Counted from the stretch's first letter, positions 35,797-46,051 are shown. The stretch is 64,000 bases of DNA from Trueperella bonasi (GCF_030811535.1 NZ_JAUSQX010000001.1:1178001-1242000), one strand, 5' to 3'. Numbers and translations are program-made. Notes: generated from the letters alone by a model not told the origin.

Positions 35797-36108
35797 ATGT
35801 TCTGCGAAAAAACGATCAATTGCCACGAGTTTTGCGGCTGTAGCGTTGGCCATGCCCCTGGTGGCTACTACCTAGTTTTGGGCGCGAATCATACGCACAT
35901 GACGGAGCTTTACGCGGACGCCGGTGGCGGGGTGAATATGAGTGCCTCGGCGGGATCGGTGGCACTCTTGAGCTCAGTAGAGTCTTAAACTCTTGCAAGC
36001 ACTGGCGATGTGAGCTCGAACGATCTGGTCATCGGCGCTTACGGCTGGGGTAATTCACAAAATTACGAAGGTGAGGCCAAGAGAGGGGCGACCAACCACG
36101 GAACCTGA
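35797..36108 (+). pseudogene. Remnant of a secreted FG-GAP repeat protein
   Basis: An ATG at 35797 after GAAGGG is followed, one base out of frame, by a signal peptide reading SAKKRSIATSFAAVALAMP and then a stop (about 35873). A later frame (about 35991-36108) reads SSNDLVIGAYGWGNSQNYEG, which matches the FG-GAP blade pattern D-L-V-I-G-A-x-G. Single-base loss after the start, a nonsense codon and internal loss explain the state. This fills most of the 506-bp gap between the NAD(P)-binding protein and gluQ; I see no other gene there. Confidence 0.5.
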
Positions 36109-36178
36109 GCCGAGGCCGCCTCGCAGATATTAATACCCTCGGCATGGAAATTTTAAGCACCTATGAAAGAATCTGCAC

Positions 36179-37084
36179 ATGAGTGGCAGATATGCGCCGT
36201 CCCCCTCCGGGGAGCTCCACATAGGTAACCTACGCACAGCCCTACTGGCTTGGGCCTTCGCCCGCCGGGAAGGTCTTGGTTTCCATATGCGCATGGAAGA
36301 TCTCGACGAGCGCTCACGCGAAGAGTTCTATTCGCCCCAACTGGCAGATCTTCGAGCTATTGGCATCGACTGGGACGGCGAGGTTTTGTTCCAATCGAAG
36401 CGGCTGGTTCGTTATGAGGAAGTTTTTGAAAACCTTCGGGAACGCGACCTGCTTTTCGAGTGCTACTGTACGCGCCGCGAGCTTGCCGACGTCGTAACCG
36501 CTCCGCATCGCCCGCCCGGGGCCTACCCGGGCACGTGTCGCGAGCTCACCGCTAGCGAACGTCGGGCCGGCATGGAAAAGATCGCAGAAATGAATCGCGG
36601 CCCCGCGTACCGTCTGAAAACTGACGTTCTCGAGCTGGAAATAACAGATCGAATCTCCGGTCGGTACACGGGTGCAGTCGACGATTTCGTTATTCGCCGT
36701 GGAGACGGCACCTATGCGTACAACTTTGTTGCCGTCGTCGATGATGGCGATTTTCAGATCACGCAAATTGTCCGGGGCGACGATCTGCTCTCCTCAACCC
36801 CGCGCCAGGTTTACCTGCAACATTTGCTCGGCTATCCCATGCCGGAATATATCCATGTGCCGCTCGTGCTGAACCTCGAAGGCGCGCGGCTTGCCAAACG
36901 TGACGGCGCGGTTACGCTCGGCGATCTAGCCAAACACGGTTGGAATGCCGAGGATGTGCGTGCGCTCCTACTCGAGTCGCTCGGACTGGTAGCGGACGCT
37001 AAGCTGGCTGACATTTCACCGGAGTTGATCCCTCGAGAGCCGTGGTTTGTGGATGTTAGCGCTCTTGAGAAGGGGCCTCGGTGA
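36179..37084 (+). CDS. gluQ: Glutamyl-Q tRNA(Asp) synthetase
   Basis: A 301-residue truncated relative of glutamyl-tRNA synthetase: it has the class I core but no anticodon-binding domain, the GluQRS (YadB) size. HIGH-like PSGELHIGNLRTALLAW lies at residues 8-24 and the second signature LAKRDGAVTL (KMSKS equivalent) near 240. Cysteines in CYCTRRE near 98 match the zinc site, and a further C at 122. It glutamylates the queuosine base of tRNA(Asp). The last 29 bases overlap the end of the convergent YkvI-like gene. The start has no strong ribosome site. Confidence 0.9.
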   Translation: MSGRYAPSPSGELHIGNLRTALLAWAFARREGLGFHMRMEDLDERSREEFYSPQLADLRAIGIDWDGEVLFQSKRLVRYEEVFENLRERDLLFECYCTRRELADVVTAPHRPPGAYPGTCRELTASERRAGMEKIAEMNRGPAYRLKTDVLELEITDRISGRYTGAVDDFVIRRGDGTYAYNFVAVVDDGDFQITQIVRGDDLLSSTPRQVYLQHLLGYPMPEYIHVPLVLNLEGARLAKRDGAVTLGDLAKHGWNAEDVRALLLESLGLVADAKLADISPELIPREPWFVDVSALEKGPR

Positions 37085-38429
37085 AAGACTCAGCGCGGAG
37101 CTCGGCAGGATGCGGGAAATCTAATTTTGTTTCGCCGAATTCGCCGTCCTGATAGCCGTGGTGCTGCGCGAGCACCGGATCTACATCAGCGTTTGGATCT
37201 GCTTCAATTTCAGCCACAATCTCGTCACGAACGGCTAGCGCTACTTCGTGATTATCGAGGGTTGATGCCTCAATGTGCTTAGTCAGTTCTTCGTGGTTTT
37301 CGGGTGAGTAGGTTGCCTGCTTTTCCCAGCGTAGGCGGAAGAGTCTGCGAATCCGAGCGCGGCGGCTTGTCTCTTCCGAAATTTTACTCCGCGCAGTGAA
37401 CCAGCCGACGATGATGAGAACAGTAAGAGCGATGCCCACGTATCCAATAATTGGGTAAAGGGTGCCGACGAGCTCCTCAAAGCCAAGAAACGAGAGCGCG
37501 AAACCGATGGTAACGGTTCCGAACAAGGTGGGCTTAAAAAAGGTCTTTCGTACGCCAGCTGCGCGCTTTGCGAGTGCATAATACATGCCGATCGCGGTGT
37601 TGAAGATCATCCCGTAAATCACCAAAGCTGCAATGAGGCCGAAGGTGGGATTGATCGAATCGATAAGTGCAAGGGTGGGCATGGGGGAGGTTGATACGGA
37701 CGGGAGTTTGAGAAATAGTGCCATGGTGGACAGCACGAGGAGAGTGCCAAACCCGAGGCCACCGAGAAGGCCGCCTACGCCAGCCTCTTTAGGGTTGAAC
37801 ATGTCTCCACCCATGACGATCATCATCGACGCGCCTGTGGCAAACGCGAATGCGACGTAGTTGATCGTTGACAGTGCGAGGTTAGACAAAGCGGGTTCAA
37901 CAGTGTACGAATACACTTGCATTTCTGTTATCGAACCATCCGGATTGAGGAATGCGTACACCGTTGCTGCGAGGATAATGACGACCATGAGTGGGGTCAG
38001 CCCGCCAATGATGTTCGTAACCTTTTCGACATCAAGCATGCCTACGGACACAACTAAGGTAACCATAATTGCTGATCCCACCCACACGGGTAGGCCGAAC
38101 TGCTGTTCCAGATTCGACCCGGCTCCTGCGATCATCACAAAGCCAATGCCAAATAATGTGAAGACGATAAATGCGTCCAATGCTCGGGCGATCAAAGGAT
38201 GGGCAATTTGGTTAAATACCGTCGAGTGTTCCTTCGCTCCAGCATAGGAACCCAGTTGAAGCGCGGCAACGCCAATCGCTGCCATGAGGGCTGCGGTGAT
38301 AGCAACTGCGACGATTCCAGAGCGGCCGTGAGCGACGAAATACTGAAGAACCTCTTGGCCAGATGCAAATCCGGCGCCGACCACGACTCCAATGTAGGCG
38401 AGAGCTATCACTATGACGCGTTTGAGCAT
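37056..38429 (-). CDS. YkvI-like LeuT-fold membrane transporter
   Basis: A 457-residue membrane protein with about ten helices and a long charged C-terminus (about 370-457). It begins RVIVIALAYIGVVVGAGFASGQE, where GAGFASGQE is the family signature of YkvI/YbfG-type proteins of the APC superfamily. Its substrate is unknown. Its last codons overlap gluQ by 29 bp in convergent direction, so its last ten or so residues are encoded in gluQ. Confidence 0.75.
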   Translation of the reverse strand: MLKRVIVIALAYIGVVVGAGFASGQEVLQYFVAHGRSGIVAVAITAALMAAIGVAALQLGSYAGAKEHSTVFNQIAHPLIARALDAFIVFTLFGIGFVMIAGAGSNLEQQFGLPVWVGSAIMVTLVVSVGMLDVEKVTNIIGGLTPLMVVIILAATVYAFLNPDGSITEMQVYSYTVEPALSNLALSTINYVAFAFATGASMMIVMGGDMFNPKEAGVGGLLGGLGFGTLLVLSTMALFLKLPSVSTSPMPTLALIDSINPTFGLIAALVIYGMIFNTAIGMYYALAKRAAGVRKTFFKPTLFGTVTIGFALSFLGFEELVGTLYPIIGYVGIALTVLIIVGWFTARSKISEETSRRARIRRLFRLRWEKQATYSPENHEELTKHIEASTLDNHEVALAVRDEIVAEIEADPNADVDPVLAQHHGYQDGEFGETKLDFPHPAELRAESFTEAPSQER

Positions 38430-38552
38430 TGTCTTCTACTTCCTGTAACTGAGATTTGCATCCGCAGGTACGGTATCGGCCCGCGCATGAGATCGTGATC
38501 TTGTGGGAGGAACTTAGAGCATTCTCACCTTTGCTGGCGGTAGTTTTGCACA

Positions 38553-39566
38553 TTAGTGCTGGCAGCCCGGGCACCAAAATAGGCGCCTGCCCTGCATGAG
38601 TTTCTCTCGAACCGTAACGCCGCAACGCAGGCAGGGCCGGCCCGTGCGATGGTAGACCGCCCAGCGTGAAGCCTCAGGATCGCCCTCGATTGGCAGCTCG
38701 GGTGCGAGGTCGTTTTGGATGGTCTGGATGGTTCCTGTCTCCAGCCCATTGGTCATCGTTTCGACGAGATCGTCCCACAGGTAGCCAATACGCTCCCGAG
38801 ATACTCTGGAGCCGGGACGATACGGGTGGATGCCAACTCGGAAAAGTGATTCTGCGCGGTAGATGTTACCCGGACCCGCAGCTATCGATTGGTCCATGAC
38901 AAGCCCCCCAATGGGGGAACGTCTCTTGCGAACTAAATCGATGAACAGTGAACGATCGCCGGGTGCATTGCGAAGCGGATCCGGCCCGAGCCGTTCTAGA
39001 ACTTTGTTGACCTCCGTGCCGGTTTTCACTTCGCACTGATTCGGGCCGGAAAGATCGGCCGCGCCGCGGTCGGTCAAAATGCGAAGCCGGACGGCGCCTC
39101 GAGGTGGTGGTGCCTGCCACGGCTGCGACGGGGATGCGGCTTCTGTTGAGCGTGTCCGGGCTCCGAACTGTACATCATCCGATGGGTCGGTGATCGCAGA
39201 GCGGATCTCATCACCTTCGCCGATAATGATGTGCGGCACGCCTAGTAGTTTGGACTTGAGGAATGATTCATCGCCGTTAAAAACCCAGCGCCCGTAAAGA
39301 CCGAGATGGACGTGAATCCACCTGATGTGAGGGTGCTCTGCGATCTGTTCAAGGGTGAATGCCGCTGCCTCGTGAGGAACGGTTGCATCCACGAATGGAA
39401 TGAATAGGTGTTTACCCCACGCCTGCGAGGGGAGCACGCGGCTGCCATCGAGAATTTCCGCTCCCGCAGAAAACCGGCCCTGCGGAGAGGAGGCTGCAAC
39501 GACTTCTCCCGCGAAGAGCTCGGTAAGAACGAGGGCAAGGCGATGAACGGAATGACCTTCTGGCAT
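38553..39566 (-). CDS. nei: Formamidopyrimidine-DNA glycosylase / endonuclease VIII family (Nei)
   Basis: A 337-residue base-excision repair enzyme. It starts MPEGHSVHRLALVL, with Pro2 as the catalytic amine and Glu3 as in Fpg/Nei. The helix-two-turn-helix lies near 210-270 (DQSIAAGPGNIYRAESLF), and the C-terminal zinc finger is CLRCGVTV...RRLFWCPGCQH. The reading PEGHS points to the Nei2-like actinobacterial branch rather than Fpg (PELPE). It removes oxidised pyrimidines and nicks the strand. Confidence 0.9.
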   Translation of the reverse strand: MPEGHSVHRLALVLTELFAGEVVAASSPQGRFSAGAEILDGSRVLPSQAWGKHLFIPFVDATVPHEAAAFTLEQIAEHPHIRWIHVHLGLYGRWVFNGDESFLKSKLLGVPHIIIGEGDEIRSAITDPSDDVQFGARTRSTEAASPSQPWQAPPPRGAVRLRILTDRGAADLSGPNQCEVKTGTEVNKVLERLGPDPLRNAPGDRSLFIDLVRKRRSPIGGLVMDQSIAAGPGNIYRAESLFRVGIHPYRPGSRVSRERIGYLWDDLVETMTNGLETGTIQTIQNDLAPELPIEGDPEASRWAVYHRTGRPCLRCGVTVREKLMQGRRLFWCPGCQH

Positions 39567-39649
39567 GGTTCTAGGTTACCCGGCGCGCCCGTTTTTGCCG
39601 GTGCGCCACGTCGTCTTCGCCTGTAGTGCACACCACACCCACTCGTTTA

Positions 39650-39670
39650 GTTGAGTGGAATAGACTCAAC
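39650..39670. promoter_or_regulatory. HAIR operator (HspR binding site) of clpB
   Basis: GTTGAGT-N7-ACTCAAC is an exact palindrome with the 7-bp spacer of the HspR-associated inverted repeat. It lies 69 bp upstream of clpB and just before a -35-like TTGACG (39675-39680); a -10 box could not be fixed. Together with the dnaK copy it defines an HspR regulon. Confidence 0.9.
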
Positions 39671-39738
39671 TTAGTTGACGTTGTTACTAGTGGATAGATT
39701 TTTATAGCGGGCTCCATGCGAGCCTAACGGAGGTACAG

Positions 39739-42426
39739 ATGGATAAGCTGACAACCAAGTCACAGGAGGCCATTGCTGACGCGTTAACTGCCGCAACCAG
39801 GGCAGGTAACCCGCAGCTTGAGCCCACCCATATTCTTGCCGCACTTCTCAATCAGAAGGACGGCGTGGCAAACGCGCTGTTAGAAGCAGTCGGCGCGGAT
39901 CAAAATACGATTGCGCAACGAGTGAGCGCGCAACTGGCTACTTTGCCCGCTGTGCAGGGGAGTTCCGCGGGTAATCCGCAGGCGTCCCGGCCCACGAACC
40001 TGGTCTTGTCCGATGCGGGCAAGGAAGCAACTGCGCTTGGCGATTCCTATATTTCAACGGAACACCTGCTACTTGCACTTTCCAGTTCGCAGCATTCAGC
40101 GGGTGAAATTTTGCGTTCAACGGGTGCGGGCCACGATCAATTGATGGCCGCGTTGCCCAATGTTCGAGGCAACCGAAAGGTAGATAGTCCCGACCCGGAG
40201 GGCACCTTCCAAGCTCTCGAAAAATACGGTACGGATCTTACGGCCATGGCTCGTGAAGGAAAGCTCGACCCCGTGATTGGCCGAGACTCCGAGATTCGGC
40301 GGGTTGTGCAAGTGCTCTCGCGCAGAACAAAGAACAACCCCGTTCTTATCGGTGAGCCAGGCGTCGGCAAAACGGCCGTCGTTGAAGGCCTTGCGCAGCG
40401 GATCGTTGATGGCGATGTGCCCGAATCCTTGCAGGGTAAGAGGCTTATTTCGCTCGATATTTCGGGTATGCTCGCGGGTGCTAAATACCGTGGTGAATTT
40501 GAGGAGCGGTTTAAGGCAGTCCTGCAAGAGATCAAGGATTCCGACGGCGAGGTCGTTACCTTTATCGATGAGCTCCACACAGTGGTTGGCGCTGGAGCCG
40601 GGGGAGATTCATCGCTCGATGCTGGCAATATGCTCAAGCCGATGCTGGCTCGCGGCGAACTTCGTTTGGTGGGTGCAACCACGCTGGATGAATATCGCGA
40701 AAATATTGAAAAAGACCCGGCGCTAGAGCGGCGTTTCCAACAGGTATTTGTAGGTGAGCCTTCGGTGGAGGATACGGTGGCGATTCTGCGCGGTATCGCA
40801 CCCAAGTACGAGGCCCACCACAAGGTAACGATCTCGGACGGTGCGCTTGTAGCCGCTGCTAGCCTTTCCGATCGTTACATTTCTGGCCGCCAACTACCGG
40901 ACAAGGCGATTGACCTCGTTGATGAAGCGGCCTCGCGTTTGCGCATGGAGCTCGATTCATCACCTGAAGAAATCGACGTGCTTCAGCGCCAAGTTGATCG
41001 CCTCAAGATGGAAAAAGCCTATCTTGAGGACAACGACGAGCAGGATGAAGCCGCTACGGAGCGCCTTGAGCGTCTTGAAGCAGAGCTCGCAGACAAATCT
41101 GAAGAGTTGGCGGCGCTCAATGCGCGGTGGGAATCTGAAAAAGCTGGCCGCAACAAGGTCGGTGACCTGCGCGTGCGTTTAGATGAATTGCGTACGGAAC
41201 TTGAGAAGGCTATCCGCGAGGGTCGATACGAAGACGCAGGCCGAATCCAAAACGGCGATATCCCGAATATTCAGGCCCAGATCGATGCCGGTGAGGCAGA
41301 AGAAGAGTCCGATTCCAGCGAATCTGCGCCGATGATTGCGGAGAAGGTGGACGCCGACGGTATCGCCGAGGTCGTGGCTGCGTGGACGGGTATTCCTGTT
41401 GGGCGGCTCATGCAGGGCGAGACCCAGAAACTGCTCAGCATGGAAGATCACATTGGGCAGCGCCTAATCGGACAGCGCGAAGCCGTGGCAACGGTCGCGG
41501 ACGCCGTGCGCCGTTCACGCGCGGGAGTTGCGGATCCAAACCGGCCCACGGGATCTTTCATGTTCCTGGGCCCGACCGGTGTCGGCAAAACGGAGCTCGC
41601 CAAGTCGCTTGCGGACTTCCTCTTCGACGACGAACGCGCCATGGTGCGTATCGACATGTCGGAATACGCCGAAAAGCACTCGGTCGCGCGCCTGATCGGT
41701 GCGCCACCGGGATACGTCGGCTACGAGGAGGGAGGCCAGCTTACGGAAGCAGTCCGCCGACGTCCATACGGTGTGATTTTGCTCGACGAAATCGAAAAAG
41801 CACATCCGGAGGTCTTTGACATCCTGCTTCAGGTTCTTGACGACGGCCGCCTCACTGACGGCCAGGGTCGCACGGTCGATTTCCGCAACACGATCCTGAT
41901 CTTGACGTCGAATATCGGCTCGCAGTTCCTAATGGACGAGGATCTGACGCAAGAGGGCAAACATGATGCGGTGATGACCGCAGTTAGGGCACATTTCAAG
42001 CCGGAGTTCCTTAACAGGTTGGACGACATTATCGTGTTCGATCCATTGAATGTTGAGGAGATCGGCAAGATTGTTGATCTGCAGATTGAACAGCTCATGG
42101 CGCGCCTAGAGTCCCGCCGAATCACGCTCGAGATCACGGAGTCGGCTAAGAATCTCCTCACGCTCGAGGGATATGATCCGTCTTATGGTGCTCGCCCGTT
42201 GCGCAGGTTGATCCAGCGTGAGATTGGCGATCAGCTAGCTCGTATGCTCCTGAGCGGCGAGGTTGAAGACGGGGATACTGTCCGCGTGGATTCTCCTGAA
42301 ATCGATACGTCGTTCCTTAGCTCGCAACCTTCTGCGGAGAGCGGCGACGGTTCAGCCCCGCAAACGGCCCAGCAAAAGGACGAGCCCGTGCGTAAGCACA
42401 AGCTTGTACTCACAAAAGTGGAGTAA
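39739..42426 (+). CDS. clpB: ATP-dependent disaggregase ClpB
   Basis: An 895-residue Hsp100 protein with the ClpB order: N-domain (about 1-150), AAA+ domain 1 with Walker A GEPGVGKT, a middle coiled coil (about 395-530, rich in Glu/Leu/Arg), and AAA+ domain 2 with Walker A GPTGVGKT and arginine-finger region. A C-terminal tail of about 35 residues ([18 protein letters not shown]) is longer than usual. With DnaK it pulls apart protein aggregates. A HAIR box upstream puts it under HspR control. Confidence 0.97.
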   Translation: MDKLTTKSQEAIADALTAATRAGNPQLEPTHILAALLNQKDGVANALLEAVGADQNTIAQRVSAQLATLPAVQGSSAGNPQASRPTNLVLSDAGKEATALGDSYISTEHLLLALSSSQHSAGEILRSTGAGHDQLMAALPNVRGNRKVDSPDPEGTFQALEKYGTDLTAMAREGKLDPVIGRDSEIRRVVQVLSRRTKNNPVLIGEPGVGKTAVVEGLAQRIVDGDVPESLQGKRLISLDISGMLAGAKYRGEFEERFKAVLQEIKDSDGEVVTFIDELHTVVGAGAGGDSSLDAGNMLKPMLARGELRLVGATTLDEYRENIEKDPALERRFQQVFVGEPSVEDTVAILRGIAPKYEAHHKVTISDGALVAAASLSDRYISGRQLPDKAIDLVDEAASRLRMELDSSPEEIDVLQRQVDRLKMEKAYLEDNDEQDEAATERLERLEAELADKSEELAALNARWESEKAGRNKVGDLRVRLDELRTELEKAIREGRYEDAGRIQNGDIPNIQAQIDAGEAEEESDSSESAPMIAEKVDADGIAEVVAAWTGIPVGRLMQGETQKLLSMEDHIGQRLIGQREAVATVADAVRRSRAGVADPNRPTGSFMFLGPTGVGKTELAKSLADFLFDDERAMVRIDMSEYAEKHSVARLIGAPPGYVGYEEGGQLTEAVRRRPYGVILLDEIEKAHPEVFDILLQVLDDGRLTDGQGRTVDFRNTILILTSNIGSQFLMDEDLTQEGKHDAVMTAVRAHFKPEFLNRLDDIIVFDPLNVEEIGKIVDLQIEQLMARLESRRITLEITESAKNLLTLEGYDPSYGARPLRRLIQREIGDQLARMLLSGEVEDGDTVRVDSPEIDTSFLSSQPSAESGDGSAPQTAQQKDEPVRKHKLVLTKVE

Positions 42427-42432
42427 ATGGAC

Positions 42433-42460
42433 GGTGGCCTGGCCCTTGGGCGAGGCCACC
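42433..42460. terminator. Hairpin between convergent clpB and mycothione reductase genes
   Basis: GGTGGCCT (42433-42440) and AGGCCACC (42453-42460) form an 8-bp stem with a 12-nt loop, 6 bp after the clpB stop and 5 bp from the end of the opposite gene. There is no T-run, so terminator strength is uncertain. Confidence 0.5.
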
Positions 42461-42464
42461 TCCA

Positions 42465-43865
42465 CTATCCTTCGACTATGTGAAGCAGTGCGTTTTCAAT
42501 AAGTTCTGGCATCGCGGGATGGATCCAGTGTTGAGCCCGCACGATATCGCGGGCGGTCTGACCCGTGGCCATCGCTTGCACGATGAGCTGCACGAGCGTG
42601 GGTGCTTGCGGGCCAATGATGTGGCAGCCAAGGATTGCGGTGGTCTCCCGTTCGGCTACGATTTTTGCAAATCCTTCCGGCGCCTCCATTGCCCAACCAT
42701 AGGCAATATCGGCGTACCTTTGAATTCCAACGACGACGTCGATGCCCGCATCGGCTGCGGCCTGTTCGGTGATTCCCACGGTGCCTATCTGCGGATGTCC
42801 GAAAATCGCGGCGGGAACAACTTGGTGATTGACCTTGATCATGTCGTGCGGGTTGAGCAGGTTATGGCGTACTACCCGCATCTCATGGTTGGCAATATGT
42901 TTGAGCATGTAGGCAGAGGAAGCGTCTCCGAGCGTGAAGAGCCCATCGATCGGCGTGCGATCCAGGCCGAGTACGCGTTGGTATTCGTCCGCACACACTC
43001 GCCCATCTTCAACGAGGGCTCCGGCGTTTTCTAGACCCAGTTGATCCGTGTTGGGAATGCGGCCGGTTGCCACGAGAAGTTCATCGGCGACGAGCGTGCG
43101 CTCGCGGCCATCTTGTACGCCGGTTAGGTGAACCTGGCCGTCGATGTGTTCTACTTTCGTAGAGTTGAAGTTCAGCTCAACACCGTGGGAGCCGGTCGCC
43201 AGTTCAGTGTAGGTGCGCGAGATATCCGCGTCTTGGGAACGCAATAGCGCGCCACTGCGGGCTACGACGGTCACGTTCACACCCAACGCCGAGAACACGT
43301 AGGCCATCTCGACGGCGATATAGCCAGATCCCAGCACGAGCAAGGAATCTGGTAGTTCCTCCATTCGCATGACGGAGGCGTTATTGAAGATGTCGACGTC
43401 GTGGATACCAGCCAAGTTTGGAAGTGCGGGCCGCGATCCCGTGGCTATCACGATCTTGTCCGCAGTGAGTTCCACCAGTCCGTTTTCTGTGGCAACCTCG
43501 AGTTGTTTGGGCCCTAGGAAGCGAGCGCGGCCACGATATAGATCGAGATTCTCGTTATCTGGATGGGAGTTTCGATACTCCTCGCCCGCCTGTGAAATCG
43601 GATCGATTCGGCCAAAAATACGCTCGCGGATAGCTGGCCAGCTCGCGCCGTTAAACGATGTGTTCAGGCCGAAGCGTGCGCCATCGGCGGCTTGGCGTGC
43701 AAGATCGGCAGTATGGACGAACATTTTTGTTGGGATGCAACCGACGTTGAGGCATGTGCCTCCGAAGGTGCCTTCTTCAATGAGCGCGATTTTCTGGTTT
43801 GCGAACTCCGGCCCGGGAATCGAATTTGCTGATCCGGATCCGATAATGACGAGGTCGTAGTGCAT
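42465..43865 (-). CDS. mtr: Mycothione reductase
   Basis: A 466-residue pyridine nucleotide-disulfide oxidoreductase. FAD motif GSGSANSIPG near residue 9 (the SANS variant is typical of mycothione reductase rather than lipoamide dehydrogenase), redox pair GGTCLNVGCIPTKM near 36-49, NADPH motif GSGYIAVEMA near 176, and His-Glu pair in HPAMPELIENAL at the C-terminus. It reduces mycothione disulfide with NADPH, keeping the low-molecular-weight thiol mycothiol of actinobacteria reduced. Confidence 0.92.
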   Translation of the reverse strand: MHYDLVIIGSGSANSIPGPEFANQKIALIEEGTFGGTCLNVGCIPTKMFVHTADLARQAADGARFGLNTSFNGASWPAIRERIFGRIDPISQAGEEYRNSHPDNENLDLYRGRARFLGPKQLEVATENGLVELTADKIVIATGSRPALPNLAGIHDVDIFNNASVMRMEELPDSLLVLGSGYIAVEMAYVFSALGVNVTVVARSGALLRSQDADISRTYTELATGSHGVELNFNSTKVEHIDGQVHLTGVQDGRERTLVADELLVATGRIPNTDQLGLENAGALVEDGRVCADEYQRVLGLDRTPIDGLFTLGDASSAYMLKHIANHEMRVVRHNLLNPHDMIKVNHQVVPAAIFGHPQIGTVGITEQAAADAGIDVVVGIQRYADIAYGWAMEAPEGFAKIVAERETTAILGCHIIGPQAPTLVQLIVQAMATGQTARDIVRAQHWIHPAMPELIENALLHIVEG

Positions 43866-43982
43866 GAGCCTAGACTAACGATTCTTTCGCGGCTCACGCC
43901 GGGCGCTATGCTACCCGCTGATCTTGCTTGCCTAAGCACTCGAAGCATCCCGCCAAAATTATTTCCATGCCATACTTTTGTC

Positions 43983-45449
43983 ATGAACCTGAACGAAATG
44001 ACTGCCCGTGAACTTGCCGGCGCTTTGAAGAACCGAGAGGTCTCAGCGGTTGAAGTGACTGAAAATGCGCTCGAGCGTGCCGAACGCGTTGGCGCCCAGG
44101 TGGGCGCGTTCGCTCACCTTACGCCCGAACTTGCCCGCGAGCAGGCAAAGCGCGCGGATCGCGCTCTCGCCGACGGCGATGCCCCTGCCTTCGCCGGTGT
44201 ACCCCTTCCGATCAAGGACATCAACCAGGTTGCCGGCCAGCCGATGGAAGCCGGGGCGCGGATCATGCGCGGGCACGTTGCCGAAACGAACGACGCCGTC
44301 GTCGAACTTCTGGCCGAAGCTGGCACGGTGTGCATCGGCAAAACCTCCACCCCGGAGTTCGCCTTTCCGCCGTATACCGAACCTGTTGCTGGGCCGAAAG
44401 CTCGTTCGCCGTGGGATCTGAGCCGCACCGCGGGTGGATCTTCGGGCGGAGCCGCAGCGGCAGTAGCCGCTGGCATTGCACCGGTGGCCCACGCTTCCGA
44501 CGGCGGCGGATCGATCCGCATTCCTGCTTCGGCGACCGGCCTGGTTGGGCTCAAACCTTCACGTGGGCTTGTCTCGGCGGCGCCCGGCGTCGACGGTGCT
44601 GGCCTGCCAACAAACGGTGTGATTACGCGCGATGTACGTGACACGGCCGCTTTCCTTGACGTTCTTTCCCAGTACCAGCCCGGTGATCCATGGTTGCGAA
44701 ACCGCCCGCACACCACCTACCTCGACGCGTGCGATCGGCCGCAAAATGAGCTGCGCATCGGCATCCTTTGGGAACCGCTCAATGTTGAAGAAATCGATAT
44801 GCACCCGCATTCGAGAGAGGCGGTAGAGCTGACAGCCCGCACCCTCGAGTCGCTCGGTCACCACGTGGAGATCGCTTCCAGGCCGATGAATTCACAAGAT
44901 TGGGAAACCTTTATGCCGCTGTGGTCGACTTCCGCGGCCCAACTGCCCGTGCCCGAGGAAGCCGTTGACCAGCTTGAGCCCCTGACGCGCTGGCTACGTG
45001 ACATGGGCCAAGGATTTTCAGCTGTCGAATACGCGAACGCGGTGAGCGGAGCGCAGGCGCTAACTCGTAAGGTGGTTAGCGAATGGGCAGACTTCGACGT
45101 GATCCTCACAGCCGCACTGCCGCCGGGCACGCTCCGGCCCGAGGATCTCATGAAAGAGGACCCGGCAGAGGATTTTTACTCCCAGCGGCGATTCACGCCG
45201 TGGACGAGCGTGTGGAACATGCTCGGCGCGCCATCGATCGCGCTCCCCGTACTCGCTGGAAAAGTGGGCCAAGACTGGCCGAACGGCGAGGCGTTAGACG
45301 AACACGACGGCGTCGTTCTTCCGTTCTCGATCATGCTCAACTCAGTGCATATCGGTACCGATGAGATGCTCCTCGGGCTGGCAGCTCAGATTGAAAGAGC
45401 GCTACCTTGGCGCGAACGTCAACTTGAAGTGATCCGCCGCTACGCGTAA
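43983..45449 (+). CDS. Amidase (amidase signature family, GatA-like)
   Basis: A 488-residue enzyme with the Ser-Ser-Lys triad: lysine in VPLPIKDIN (about 75), first serine in AGGSSGGAAAAVAAG (about 147) and the second in ASDGGGSIRIPAS (about 172). The length and order are those of single-domain amidases that cut carboxylic amides; as there is no gatB or gatC next to it, a GatCAB subunit is unlikely. The start at 43983 gives the usual MNLNEMTARELAGAL opening. No clear ribosome site is seen, so it may be leaderless. The last 10 bases overlap the convergent TM2 gene. Confidence 0.88.
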   Translation: MNLNEMTARELAGALKNREVSAVEVTENALERAERVGAQVGAFAHLTPELAREQAKRADRALADGDAPAFAGVPLPIKDINQVAGQPMEAGARIMRGHVAETNDAVVELLAEAGTVCIGKTSTPEFAFPPYTEPVAGPKARSPWDLSRTAGGSSGGAAAAVAAGIAPVAHASDGGGSIRIPASATGLVGLKPSRGLVSAAPGVDGAGLPTNGVITRDVRDTAAFLDVLSQYQPGDPWLRNRPHTTYLDACDRPQNELRIGILWEPLNVEEIDMHPHSREAVELTARTLESLGHHVEIASRPMNSQDWETFMPLWSTSAAQLPVPEEAVDQLEPLTRWLRDMGQGFSAVEYANAVSGAQALTRKVVSEWADFDVILTAALPPGTLRPEDLMKEDPAEDFYSQRRFTPWTSVWNMLGAPSIALPVLAGKVGQDWPNGEALDEHDGVVLPFSIMLNSVHIGTDEMLLGLAAQIERALPWRERQLEVIRRYA

Positions 45450-45952
45450 TCGCCTGTGCCGCGCCAGATTTGTGTGCATTCGACAAGTACGAGCGCGACG
45501 ATCGGTAGCATGAGTAAAAGGTTGCCGGTTGCCGAGCTTGAGGCGAGGCCGATCAGCCAGACCACAATGTTGACAATTGCTCGCTGAGTCTTGCCAAGGA
45601 AAAAATTGTGAGCGCCCAGCGTTCCAAATAGTAATCCGAGGCAGATTGCGATCATCCTCTTGCCCCGATTCGCCGGTTTGGAAATTTCAGGGTGGGCGGT
45701 TCGCGGTTTTGAAGACGTGCGACCGAGCTGGGATGGATGCGCGCGCAATGCCGCTTGGCGCTGGCGAGCATAGTGCTGGTTGTGCAACGTCTTTGCGTTA
45801 CATTGATGATAACTAGCACCGCGGAAAAGCCCGAGAGGGCCGGGGGCGTATAAGTTAGGGCCAAAGTTGTTTTCAGACTCGACAAGTAGCGGATCAGGCG
45901 ACGTTTCAAATCGAACCTCGTCCGCGGACAACCTCGGCGTCTCGTCCTTCAT
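45440..45952 (-). CDS. TM2 domain-containing protein
   Basis: A 170-residue protein with a polar N-terminal half (about 1-95, rich in Arg/Pro/His, no structure recognised) and a C-terminal TM2 domain: GKRMIAICLGLLFGTLGAHNFFLGKTQRAI, where the LG-x-x-G-A-H-x-F-x-L-G-K motif joins two helices. Function of the domain is unknown. The end overlaps the amidase gene by 10 bp. Confidence 0.8.
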   Translation of the reverse strand: MKDETPRLSADEVRFETSPDPLLVESENNFGPNLYAPGPLGLFRGASYHQCNAKTLHNQHYARQRQAALRAHPSQLGRTSSKPRTAHPEISKPANRGKRMIAICLGLLFGTLGAHNFFLGKTQRAIVNIVVWLIGLASSSATGNLLLMLPIVALVLVECTQIWRGTGDYA

Positions 45953-46051
45953 ACGGCCATACTAACGGATTTGGCGAACGAGGCTAAATGCGCCAAAAAT
46001 TGCACGGCACTTACATGCCCAAAGAAGAGCCTAATGTGTAAGAGTTGGCTC

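Noticed and set aside
43860-43982. N-terminal extension of the amidase frame
   Set aside because: It overlaps the start of the mycothione reductase gene and has no amidase similarity; the ATG at 43983 gives the family opening.
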